A stretch of 48,279 bases of DNA, from assembly GCF_000685075.1 (NCBI RefSeq), contig NZ_BAYD01000076.1, forward strand, positions 1 through 48,279, read 5' to 3'. Source of the DNA: Paraburkholderia oxyphila NBRC 105797. Lineage in GTDB: Bacteria; Pseudomonadota; Gammaproteobacteria; Burkholderiales; Burkholderiaceae. The notes below the pieces were generated by a model. The model saw only the letters and a list, made by a program, of their open reading frames with translations. It did no database searches and was not told where the DNA came from. Both the position numbers and the translations under genes were made by a program. Shown one piece after another: positions 16,841-25,234 of this stretch (positions are counted from its first letter, which is position 1; each line of letters opens with the position of its first letter).

Positions 16841-17851
16841 TCATCGCTCGAATCCTTCGAGCACGGTCTTGCCGATCGCCCTGCCCGTTTCGATCCGCTC
16901 GTGGGCGAGGCGAAGATTCGCCACCGTCAAGGGCCCGACCACGTGCGTGAGCGTCGTGTGCAACACGCCTGCATCGACCTGCTCAGAGACCTCTTTGAGC
17001 AGACGATGCTGCGCGTCCATATCCGCCGTCTGAAACAGCGATCGCGTAAACATCATCTCCCACGACACCGTGATGCTCTTCGGCTTGAACGCGGCGATGC
17101 TGTCGTCGAAGTTGTCGATCAGCGTGATATGGCCTTGGGGGTTCAACGCGCGTGCAAGGCTCGCGGCGCTGCCGGGCGTCGAAGTGATGGCGCCGATATA
17201 GTCCACGCCGCTGAAGCCGATCGCGCGCAGCGCTTCGTCGATGGGCTTGCTGTGGTCGGCAACGTGCTGCGCGCCGAGCTTGCGCACCCATTCGGCGCTT
17301 TCGGGCCGCGATGCCGTGGCAATGACGGTCAGACCCGTGAGACGGCTCGCCAGCTGGATCAGCATGGAGCCGACACCGCCGGCACCATTGAGCACGAGCA
17401 GCGTACCGTGGGGCTGGAGCAAGCCGCGTGGCACCTTCATGCGGTCGAAGAGCATTTCCCACGCGGTGATGGACGTGAGCGGCAGCGCCGCCGCCTCGGC
17501 GAACGACAAGGTGGCGGGCTTGGGCCCGACGATGCGCTCGTCCACGAGGTGAAACTCCGCGTTCGTGCCCGGCCGGTCCATCGCGCCCGCATAGAAGACT
17601 TCGTCGCCGGGCTTGAAGAGCGTGACCGCACTACCTACGGCTTCGACCACGCCCGCGGCGTCATAGCCCAGGATTCTCGGCTGCGGGCTTTCCGATGGGT
17701 CCTCGTGACGGCGGCGCTTCACATCCACGGGATTCACCGACACGGCCTTCACGGCAACCCGCAGATCGCGCGGACCGGGTTCGGGCATCGGCAGCTCGAG
17801 GTCGGTCAGGACGTCGACGCCTCCTTTGACTGCGTAACCTATCGCTTTCAT
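16841..17851 (-). CDS. Zinc-free NADPH-dependent alcohol dehydrogenase / quinone oxidoreductase
   Basis: A 336-residue medium-chain dehydrogenase/reductase. N-terminal GroES-like part (VNPVDVKRR, LGYDAAGVVEAVG near residue 67) and cofactor motif NGAGGVGSMLIQLA near 157. Cys/His zinc ligands of classical alcohol dehydrogenase are absent, as in the zeta-crystallin/quinone reductase group. It probably reduces quinones or enones with NADPH. The ATG at 17851 has GGAG seven bases upstream and is preferred to the ATG at 17869. It follows the DoxX gene at 46 bases and is divergent from the LysR at 18614. Confidence 0.9.
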   Translation of the reverse strand: MKAIGYAVKGGVDVLTDLELPMPEPGPRDLRVAVKAVSVNPVDVKRRRHEDPSESPQPRILGYDAAGVVEAVGSAVTLFKPGDEVFYAGAMDRPGTNAEFHLVDERIVGPKPATLSFAEAAALPLTSITAWEMLFDRMKVPRGLLQPHGTLLVLNGAGGVGSMLIQLASRLTGLTVIATASRPESAEWVRKLGAQHVADHSKPIDEALRAIGFSGVDYIGAITSTPGSAASLARALNPQGHITLIDNFDDSIAAFKPKSITVSWEMMFTRSLFQTADMDAQHRLLKEVSEQVDAGVLHTTLTHVVGPLTVANLRLAHERIETGRAIGKTVLEGFER

Positions 17852-17897
17852 GCTGTTCTCCGATGCCATCTGCCGTCCGGTCCTGCGCGCCTTTCGA

Positions 17898-18320
17898 CTA
17901 GTTCGCCCCTGCCGCGGCGAGCTTCGCGCTGCCTCGCCCGAAGACCTTGTCCAGGCTGTACGCACCGGCGCCGAAATACGTCATCTGCAGCAGGCCGCCC
18001 GCCATCATCACGTTCTTGAGGAAGTGAATCATCTGGTTCTGGTCCGCGAAGTTGCGGTGGAAAAACGCGGCGGTAGCAAGACAGAACAACGCCAGCACGA
18101 ACGAGGTGAAACGCACGCGGTAGCCCGTGATCAGCAGCAGACCGCCACCCAGCTCGACCACCACCGAGAGGAGGTACGCGAGCGGCGGAACCGGCAGACC
18201 CATGGCATGGATATAGCCGACCGTCGCGGCATAGGCGCCCAGCTTGCCTAGCCCGCTCATGACAAAGGGCGCTCCGAACATGATGCGGCCCAGCAGGGGA
18301 AGAAACTTGTATTGATCCAC
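17898..18320 (-). CDS. DoxX-family membrane protein
   Basis: A 140-residue protein with four predicted membrane segments, the DoxX pattern: PLLGRIMFGAPFVMSGLGKL, then LAYLLSVVVELGGGLLLITGY, SFVLALFCLATAAFFHRNF and MIHFLKNVMMAGGLLQMTYFGAG. DoxX proteins often sit beside dehydrogenases and oxidoreductases and may pass quinol electrons or affect redox homeostasis. Start is GTG at 18320 with AGGAG at a good distance. It is the first gene of a leftward operon and faces a LysR gene. Confidence 0.88.
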   Translation of the reverse strand: MDQYKFLPLLGRIMFGAPFVMSGLGKLGAYAATVGYIHAMGLPVPPLAYLLSVVVELGGGLLLITGYRVRFTSFVLALFCLATAAFFHRNFADQNQMIHFLKNVMMAGGLLQMTYFGAGAYSLDKVFGRGSAKLAAAGAN

Positions 18321-18613
18321 GACGAACTCCTGAAATGAAATGGCTTTGGTGGCGACGTAAATGAAATCTGACCAGGGTCCACCATCACCAGATCAGAGTC
18401 TTCAAAGACACAGACTTCGCTTGCAACTCCATTCACGAGTCGCCGGCCAATCCTCGTTGTGCGCCGGGTGCCTGTTTGTGTTTGGCAGCCCTTTGATCAG
18501 CGATGGCGTGAACCGTGGAGGCATACTATATTTGCAACGAGAGTGCGCCTATCTCCTGAATCGCAACGCATCATTGCCGCTGATAGAACGTTAAAACCCC
18601 ACGCTCCCTGCCC
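18321..18613. promoter_or_regulatory. Divergent doxX / lysR intergenic region
   Basis: 293 bases without a gene. An AT-rich stretch with ACTATATTTG (about 18525-18534) and ATAGAACGTTAAAA near 18585 may hold promoter and LysR-binding elements. Nothing more specific is evident. Confidence 0.35.
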
Positions 18614-19531
18614 ATGAACCAGATCACCGACCTCAACGATCTCCGGCTTTTCGCGGAAGTCGTCGACCATGGCAGCTTCACTTCGGCGGCACGCGCGCTT
18701 GGTTTGCAGACGTCCAAACTGAGCCGCCGCGTTCGCGCGCTGGAAGAGGAGTTGGGCGTGCGCCTGCTCAATCGCACCAGCCGCAGCCTCTCGTTGACGG
18801 AAACCGGCCGGCGTTTCCACCAGCATTGCGTCGCCCTCGTGGCCGAATCGAAAGCGGCCAAGGACATCGTCGACCAGACGCGCTCGCAGCCGCAGGGCAC
18901 CATCCGGATCAGCTGCGCCGTTGGACTGCTGAGCTCCGGCATCACCGCGATCATTACCCGATACCTGCGCGACAACCCCCAGGTCCAGGTGCTCGTCGAT
19001 GCCACCAACCGCCGCGTGGACGTCGTCGAAGAGGGCCTCGACTTCGCGATTCGGGTCCGGGTCCCGCCGCTGGAAAACACCGATCTCGCGGTGCGCCAAC
19101 TGGGCTTGTCCGTCCAGATTCTGGTGGCCAGTCCCGAACTGGCGGCGCAGTATTCGCCGCCCAGCTCGATCGAATCGCTCGAGGCATGGCCCACGCTCGC
19201 CATGGCCAATAGCGGCGAGCGCTTTGCATGGAACCTCGTCGACGCCCGCGGCCACACGACCGCCTGGCCGCATCGGCCTCGCCTCGCGACCGACGACCTC
19301 GCCAGCTTGCGTACCGCAGCGCTGCAAGGCATCGGCATCGCGATGGTGCCGCGCGAGCTCGTGGACGCCGATCTGCGCAGCGGCCGGCTGATCCACCTGC
19401 TGCCGGAGCTGGCCTCGACACCGGGTCTCGTGCACGCGATCTTTCCTTCGCGCCGCGGCATGGTGCCGGCCGTCCGGCATCTGCTCGACGCGCTGGTCGC
19501 CGGATTCGAAGACCTGAACCGGAAGTCGTAG
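18614..19531 (+). CDS. LysR-family transcriptional regulator
   Basis: A 305-residue LysR regulator of the DmlR/YafC type. The helix-turn-helix is FAEVVDHGSFTSAARALGLQTSKLSRRVRALEEELG (residues 14-49). It is divergent from the DoxX-dehydrogenase genes and is the probable regulator of that pair. It is convergent with the next LysR gene, with only 21 bases between the stops. Confidence 0.92.
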   Translation: MNQITDLNDLRLFAEVVDHGSFTSAARALGLQTSKLSRRVRALEEELGVRLLNRTSRSLSLTETGRRFHQHCVALVAESKAAKDIVDQTRSQPQGTIRISCAVGLLSSGITAIITRYLRDNPQVQVLVDATNRRVDVVEEGLDFAIRVRVPPLENTDLAVRQLGLSVQILVASPELAAQYSPPSSIESLEAWPTLAMANSGERFAWNLVDARGHTTAWPHRPRLATDDLASLRTAALQGIGIAMVPRELVDADLRSGRLIHLLPELASTPGLVHAIFPSRRGMVPAVRHLLDALVAGFEDLNRKS

Positions 19532-19552
19532 CAGCCGCATGCGCCGCGCCCG

Positions 19553-20518
19553 TCAGCTCGCATCTCTGGCCTGCCCGTTCGGTAAGGCGAGTTCACGCTT
19601 TGGCGCCGTGCTCCAGCGTTTGTCCCGGTCCAGGCTCCTCATGTGTTCGCTCAACGCGTCCGCAAACACGCGAATCTTCGCGGGCAAGTTGCGGCGGCTC
19701 TGATACGCGAGGTTGATGGTCAGCGGCGGCAACGCCCAGTCGGTCAGCAGAGGAATCAGGCGCCCGGCGACGATATCGTCGTGAACGATGTAGAGCGGCT
19801 GAATGACGATGCCGAGTCCGGCCCGGCCCGCCGCGCAGATCACCTGACCTTCGTTGGATTCCATGACCGCGCTGATCGCGATGTCGCGCCGCTCGCGGCC
19901 TCGCTTGAGCTGCAGCCGGTACGGGCTGGACGCGTAGCTATAAACCAGCAGCTTGTGATCGGCCAGGGCCTCCGGCGTTTGCGGCGCGCCGTATCGCGCG
20001 ACATACGCCGGCGACGCGGCCAGCACGCGGCCCGTATCCGCGAGACGCCTCACGGTGATGCCCGAATCGCCTTCATGTTCGCGCGTGCGGATTGCGCAGT
20101 CGATGCCCGCCTCGATGAAATTCGGATATCGATTTGCCGCCGTGATCTGCACGCAAAGCTCGGGATAGCGCTCATTGAATTCGGGCAACCAGGGCGAGAT
20201 ATGGGCGACAGCGAAAGAAACCGAGCTCGTCACGCGCAACACGCCCCTCGGCTGCACCGTCATGTCGCCTACGGCCGTATCCGCATCCGCGATGTCCGCC
20301 AGGATCGACGCGCAGCGCCGCTGGTATTCGCGCCCTGCGTCGGTCAACCATAGCCGGCGCGTCGTTCGCTCCACGAGGCGCGCGCCGAGCCGGTCTTCAA
20401 GCGCGTTCAGCATGCGGCTCGCGGCGGCATTCGAGATGCCGAGCCGCTCCGCCGCCCTCGACAGACTGCCAAGGTCGGCCGTCAACGCAAAGAACTCCAT
20501 TTGCGTGTAGCGATCCAT
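19553..20518 (-). CDS. LysR-family transcriptional regulator
   Basis: A 321-residue LysR protein. The winged helix starts at MEFFALTADLGSLSRAAERLGISNAAASRML and the effector domain spans roughly residues 90-295. AGGA lies upstream of the ATG at 20518. It is 121 bases after the phenol-hydroxylase-like gene on the same strand, so it could be the last gene of that operon or the regulator of it. Confidence 0.9.
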   Translation of the reverse strand: MDRYTQMEFFALTADLGSLSRAAERLGISNAAASRMLNALEDRLGARLVERTTRRLWLTDAGREYQRRCASILADIADADTAVGDMTVQPRGVLRVTSSVSFAVAHISPWLPEFNERYPELCVQITAANRYPNFIEAGIDCAIRTREHEGDSGITVRRLADTGRVLAASPAYVARYGAPQTPEALADHKLLVYSYASSPYRLQLKRGRERRDIAISAVMESNEGQVICAAGRAGLGIVIQPLYIVHDDIVAGRLIPLLTDWALPPLTINLAYQSRRNLPAKIRVFADALSEHMRSLDRDKRWSTAPKRELALPNGQARDAS

Positions 20519-20639
20519 ACGGCCTATTTCCTGTTCAATGCTGGCTGGCACGCTCGCGCGTGTGAACGCATCGCCTCGCTGGGCGCGGTACCGCCAACGC
20601 CCAGCGAGGTGCGCTTCAACGCACGGCCACCGTCAACCT

Positions 20640-22394
20640 TCAGCGCGAGAGCACTCGCCGCAACACCGTGCGAAGCTCGCCTTCCGGATCGTTTTGCAGT
20701 GCGAAGGTACGCCATGCCACGTGGTGATCGGGGCGCACCAGTACGCAGCCGCTGTCCGAGATCTCACGCACGCGCGCCCAGTCGCCGGTATGGTCGGCGT
20801 AGCGCTGGCGCGGGCCGACCACCTGCACGTCGATCTTCAACCCCAGCTCTTCGCCCACCCGGGCGGCCGCCTCCACCCACGCCTCGCCGCCGAGGCCCGT
20901 GAGCAGCACGAAGCGGCCGTGCCCCGCCAGGTCGAGCGTCGAGACCTTGCGTCCGCGCGAGTCGAACACCCACGCATGGGGCAGCCGCGCACCGGGCCAT
21001 GTCGTCGCCTGGTAGAACAATTCGGCGTCGCGCTCGAACTCGGGCTCGGCGTCGCCTTCCTGGAACACCGCGCTGGAGCGATAGCGCTGGTTCATCTCCA
21101 CGCCGTGGGCGTCGAGCTCATATTGCTTGAACGCCAGCGCGTCGCGAATGGCCTCGCGCTGCTTCTCGGCCTCCTTGGTCGACTGGCTGCGGGCGTGCAT
21201 GTTCGCCTGCATCACCGCGGCGTCGTTCGACTCGTCGATGCCCAGCGCGTGATAGAGGGGAGCGAACTCCGCAATCGACTGGTTCGCGCGCGTGACGATC
21301 TGCTTCGCGATCGGCGCGCGTTCGACCGTATAGGAGTCCAGCAGCTCCGGCCCAGCCTGCCCCTTGAGCACCAGCGCCAGTTTCCACGAGAGGTTGAACG
21401 CGTCCTGAATCGACGTATTGGAACCGAGGCCGCCCGACGGCGGGTGCCGGTGCGTCGCGTCGCCCATGCAGAACACACGCCCGTCCTGCATGCGGGTCGC
21501 GTACATGTTGTTCACGGTCCACGTATTGGCGCCCAGCAGCTCGATCTCGAGATCGGGCTTGCCCACGAGCTGGCGCGCGATTTCGGTGGCCTTCGCCTGG
21601 TCGATCACGGGCGCGGGCTGCTCGATGTCGTAACCCCAGACGATCAGCCACTCGTTCCACGGACGGACCATGCGGATGAGGCCCATGCCGATGCCGCCGA
21701 CTTCCGCGCCGGGCTGCATGACCGGATACAGCACGGCCGGCCGGTGCGCCACGAGCTCGGACAGGTCCGCGCGGAACCAGATGTTCATCGAGCCTCGCAC
21801 GCCCATCTTGCCTTCGAAAGGCAGGCCGGCGTTCTGCGCGACTTTGGAGTTGCCGCCGTCGGCGCCAATCAGGTACTTCGACTTGACGACGAACTCCTCG
21901 CCCGAGAGCCGGTCGCGGCAGTGCGTGATCACGCCTTCGTCGGTCTGGGTATGGCTCAGATACTCGGTGCTCATACGCGCTTCGGTGCCGCGCGAGCAAG
22001 CCGTCTTGAACAGGAGCGGCTCCATGAAGGTCTGGGGCAGATCGTTCATCTTCGCCGGGCTCGACAGTTGACGCTCGGCTCGCGAGCGCGGATGCAGGCC
22101 CCAGCTCGGCACGCGGCCGATCTCTTCGCCGGTCAGGCTCTCGCAGAACACCGTGCCGCCCATGAGATCTTCATTGGTCGCGTGGAGGTAGGCCTCCTGC
22201 TCGACCTGCTGGCCGAGATCGCGCAGCACTTCCATCGTGCGCAGGTTCGTGATGTGCGCGCGCGGGGTATTGGCCAGCCAGCGATACTGGTTGACCACCA
22301 TATTGTCGATGCCGTACGTCGAGAGCAACGCGGCGCTTGCCGATCCGGCCGGGCCGGTTCCGACGATCAGCACATCCGTGGTTATTTCGTACAT
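20640..22394 (-). CDS. FAD-dependent aromatic-ring hydroxylase (TfdB-like phenol monooxygenase)
   Basis: A 584-residue class A flavoprotein monooxygenase. Motifs: FAD-binding GTGPAGSASAALL near residue 12, TPRAHITNLRTMEVLRDLG near 43, YLIGADGGNSKV near 166, and GDATHRHPPSGGLGSNTSIQDAFNLSWK near 308-335, followed by a thioredoxin-like C-terminal domain. Its length and order closely resemble 2,4-dichlorophenol 6-monooxygenase and phenol 2-monooxygenase. It should ortho-hydroxylate a phenol to a catechol with NADPH and O2. GGAGG precedes the ATG at 22394. No catechol dioxygenase follows it in this window. Confidence 0.9.
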   Translation of the reverse strand: MYEITTDVLIVGTGPAGSASAALLSTYGIDNMVVNQYRWLANTPRAHITNLRTMEVLRDLGQQVEQEAYLHATNEDLMGGTVFCESLTGEEIGRVPSWGLHPRSRAERQLSSPAKMNDLPQTFMEPLLFKTACSRGTEARMSTEYLSHTQTDEGVITHCRDRLSGEEFVVKSKYLIGADGGNSKVAQNAGLPFEGKMGVRGSMNIWFRADLSELVAHRPAVLYPVMQPGAEVGGIGMGLIRMVRPWNEWLIVWGYDIEQPAPVIDQAKATEIARQLVGKPDLEIELLGANTWTVNNMYATRMQDGRVFCMGDATHRHPPSGGLGSNTSIQDAFNLSWKLALVLKGQAGPELLDSYTVERAPIAKQIVTRANQSIAEFAPLYHALGIDESNDAAVMQANMHARSQSTKEAEKQREAIRDALAFKQYELDAHGVEMNQRYRSSAVFQEGDAEPEFERDAELFYQATTWPGARLPHAWVFDSRGRKVSTLDLAGHGRFVLLTGLGGEAWVEAAARVGEELGLKIDVQVVGPRQRYADHTGDWARVREISDSGCVLVRPDHHVAWRTFALQNDPEGELRTVLRRVLSR

Positions 22395-22490
22395 TCCATG
22401 CCTCCATATCACCTATTCGACAGATTCGTATGCATGCCTGATTATCTGAATCGGTCCTGCATCCGTTGTCTCCTCTCAAGACCCGAAGAA

Positions 22491-24227
22491 TCAGGCCGTC
22501 TTCTGCTCGGTCAGGTTCAACGACCGGATCATCTGCTCGCGCATCGCGAACTTTTGCACCTTGCCTGTCACGGTCATCGGCATCTCGTCGACGAAGCAGA
22601 TGTATTTCGGAATCTTGTAGTGGGCGATCTGCCCGCGGCAAAAGTCCCGGATATCCTCTTCAGTCGCGCCCTCGCCCGGGTGAAGGACGATCCACGCGCA
22701 CAGCTCCTCGCCGTTCTTGCTGTCCGGCACGCCGAACACCTGGACGTTCTGGATCTTCGGATGCCTGAACAGATACTCCTCAACCTCGCGGGGATAGATG
22801 TTCTCGCCCCCGCGAATCACCATGTCCTTGAGGCGCCCAACGATATTGCAGTAGCCATCCTCGTCGATCGTCGCGAGGTCGCCCGTATGCATCCACCCAT
22901 CGACGACGCTTTCGCGCGTCTTTTCTTCGTCTTCCCAGTAGCCGAGCATGACGGAGTAGCCCTTCGTGCACAGCTCCCCGGTTTCGCCAACCGGGACCAT
23001 GTTCCCGAAGGTATCCACGATCTTGACTTCGAGATGGGGCTGGATCTGCCCGACCGTGGTCGTGCGCTTGTCCAGCGGATCCGTCGTCGAACTCTGGAAC
23101 GAGACGGGGCTCGTCTCCGTCATGCCGTAGGCGATGGTCACCTCGCGCATGTGCATCTTCGTCACCACGTGATTCATCGTTTCCACGGGGCACGGCGAGC
23201 CCGCCATGATGCCCGTGCGCAGGCTGCTCAGATCGAACGTATCGAAATCCGGGTGGCCCAGCTCCGCAATGAACATCGTCGGCACGCCGTGCAGCGCCGT
23301 GCAGCGCTCCTCGGCCACGGCCGCGAGTGTCGAGCGCGCGTCGAATCCTTCTCCAGGAAAGACCATCTGCGCGCCGGCCGAGACACACGCGAGCACGCCG
23401 AGCACCATGCCGAAGCAGTGGTAGAGCGGGACTGGAATACACAGCGAATCGGCCTCCGAAAGCTTCATCGCCATCGCCACATACCGTCCGTTGTTGACGA
23501 TATTCCGGTGCGTCAGCGTGGCCCCCTTCGGGTTGCCGGTCGTCCCGCTCGTGAACTGGACATTGATCGGGTCGTTGGCGGACAACGTACGCTCGACGGT
23601 CTGGAGCGGCACGTTGCCCTTCTCTTGCAGGAAGGCTTTCCCGCGCGCCATGACGGTCCCAAACCCCATCATGCCGGAGACATCCGGCACACCAACGCAG
23701 ATCACCGCGCGCAGGTCCGGCAGACGCGCCGCCTGCAACTCGTCCGCCTGCTGGGACGCCAGCTCCGGCGCGACCTCGAGCAGCATCGAAACATAGTTCG
23801 ATGTCTTGAACGTCTGCGCCATGACGAGCGCCTTGCAGCCGACCTTGCGCAACGCGTATTCGAGCTCGGCGACCCGATAAGCTGGATTGATGTTGACCAG
23901 CACCGCACCAATGCGCGCCGTGGCGAATTGCGTGATCAGCCACTCGACGCGATTGGGAGACCACATGCCCACGCGGTCGCCCTTCTTGATGCCCAGCGAC
24001 AGGAACCCGGCCGCGAGCTGGTCGACCTGCTCGTCGAACTCCTGCCACGTCCAGCGCACGCCTTGCTCCCGGAAGACCACGGCTTGCCGGGCGGGAAACT
24101 TGCGTGACGTTTCCCGCAAGAACTGGCCGATCGTCGATTCGCTCAACGCAATCTCGGTCGAACCGCGCACATACGAAACGCCGTTCTCCGGGCGGATGAG
24201 CGCGGGAAGGCCGGTTAAAGTATTCAT
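22491..24227 (-). CDS. AMP-dependent acyl-CoA synthetase
   Basis: A 578-residue adenylate-forming ligase. Motifs: FTSGTTGNPKGATLTHRN near residue 217, YGMTETSPVSF near 360, WMHTGDLATIDEDGYCNIVGRLKDMVIRGGENIYPREVE near 438-476 and the adenylation Lys in TVTGKVQKF near 560. It belongs to the FadD/medium-chain branch and should make a CoA thioester of an aliphatic or aryl-aliphatic acid. GGAGG lies nine bases before the ATG; an upstream GTG at 24242 is less likely. It is 96 bases upstream of the phenol hydroxylase gene. Confidence 0.9.
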   Translation of the reverse strand: MNTLTGLPALIRPENGVSYVRGSTEIALSESTIGQFLRETSRKFPARQAVVFREQGVRWTWQEFDEQVDQLAAGFLSLGIKKGDRVGMWSPNRVEWLITQFATARIGAVLVNINPAYRVAELEYALRKVGCKALVMAQTFKTSNYVSMLLEVAPELASQQADELQAARLPDLRAVICVGVPDVSGMMGFGTVMARGKAFLQEKGNVPLQTVERTLSANDPINVQFTSGTTGNPKGATLTHRNIVNNGRYVAMAMKLSEADSLCIPVPLYHCFGMVLGVLACVSAGAQMVFPGEGFDARSTLAAVAEERCTALHGVPTMFIAELGHPDFDTFDLSSLRTGIMAGSPCPVETMNHVVTKMHMREVTIAYGMTETSPVSFQSSTTDPLDKRTTTVGQIQPHLEVKIVDTFGNMVPVGETGELCTKGYSVMLGYWEDEEKTRESVVDGWMHTGDLATIDEDGYCNIVGRLKDMVIRGGENIYPREVEEYLFRHPKIQNVQVFGVPDSKNGEELCAWIVLHPGEGATEEDIRDFCRGQIAHYKIPKYICFVDEMPMTVTGKVQKFAMREQMIRSLNLTEQKTA

Positions 24228-24436
24228 CAAGCGATCCTCCACCGCAGCTGTGCATTTCGGACTCGAGGCCCGCCGATACGGAACTGCTCCACCGGGGCGA
24301 CGTCTTCTCCCCTCGTCGGCGGCAGAAGATCCGCATCGCCCGATTCATTCAAATAATTTGACATGCTAACGATTCCGTGCAATTCCCGAGTCCGAATAAC
24401 ACCTGCCCCTGTCCTCTTTGCTGACGTGAAACGCCA

Positions 24437-25225
24437 CTACTTCCCGTAGAAAACCATGTCGCTGGGCTCCTCGTCGCGGTCGAACGCCTTGGCCGTGTGG
24501 GCGAATCCGCGCGTGGCGTCTTCCGTGAGGTAAAGGGGCATGGTGATATCGAGCATGGCCGAGTCGGCAGCCGCCACGCCGCCGCCCGACCACGCCTTGA
24601 GCAGCGTGCGTGTGGCCGCGTACGACAGCGTAGGACCGTCGGCGAGACGCGCGGCCAGCTCGTTGGCGACGCGCTCGAGCGTTCCCGGCTCCGCGAGATG
24701 CGTCACGATGCCCAGACGTTCCGCCTCGCTGCCCGGAATGCCTTCGCCCAGCATGGCGAACCGCGAGGCACGGCCACGCCCCACGCGCTCGGCGAGGCGC
24801 TGCAGCGCACCGGCGATGGGCAGCATTGCCGTGGTCACCTCGACGCAACGGAATACCGTGTCGGGCTCCGCCACGATGAAGTCGCAGTTCAGGGCAAGCT
24901 CGAAGCCGCCGCCGAACGCCAGGCCCTGCACCACCGCCACCGTCGGGATACGCAGCGCCTCGATCGCACGATATGAAGTGTTGACTTCGGCCACGAAGGT
25001 GCGGAACCAGTTCAGATCCTTGCCCGGCCATTCGCGCACTTCGCCGCCGAGACTGAAGTGGGGCCCTTCGGCCCGCACGACCAGCACGCGGATATCGCTT
25101 TCGCTGGCTTCATGAACGGCATCCCGCAGGCAGCGGGCAAACTCCAGATCGAGCCGGTTGTAGGGGGGATTCGCCAGGACGATGCTCCCCACCTTGCCGT
25201 CGCGCTCAAAACGAATACTTTTCAT
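24437..25225 (-). CDS. Enoyl-CoA hydratase/isomerase family protein
   Basis: A 262-residue crotonase-fold enzyme. The oxyanion-hole motifs SLGGEV near 58-63 and FGGGFELAL near 104-112 are present, with both hydratase-type Glu residues, Glu109 and Glu129 (FRCVEV). Retention of both favours genuine hydratase or related lyase activity. It is clearly paralogous to the gene at 31794: same length, same unusual LANPP and Y-R-x-IEAL segments. It lies nine bases after the CocE-type esterase gene and is surely cotranscribed with it. Confidence 0.9.
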   Translation of the reverse strand: MKSIRFERDGKVGSIVLANPPYNRLDLEFARCLRDAVHEASESDIRVLVVRAEGPHFSLGGEVREWPGKDLNWFRTFVAEVNTSYRAIEALRIPTVAVVQGLAFGGGFELALNCDFIVAEPDTVFRCVEVTTAMLPIAGALQRLAERVGRGRASRFAMLGEGIPGSEAERLGIVTHLAEPGTLERVANELAARLADGPTLSYAATRTLLKAWSGGGVAAADSAMLDITMPLYLTEDATRGFAHTAKAFDRDEEPSDMVFYGK

Positions 25226-25234
25226 CAGGGAACC

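Noticed and set aside
20538..24107. A 1189-codon plus-strand open frame opposite the phenol hydroxylase and CoA ligase genes
   Set aside because: It lies entirely antisense to two genes with complete family motifs; its composition (very rich in Arg, His and Ala) is the usual shadow of high-GC third positions.
24262..24335. TCTTCT and AGAAGA arms upstream of the CoA ligase gene as a third copy of the 21-bp dyad
   Set aside because: Arms are far apart and the flanking bases do not match; chance occurrence is likely.
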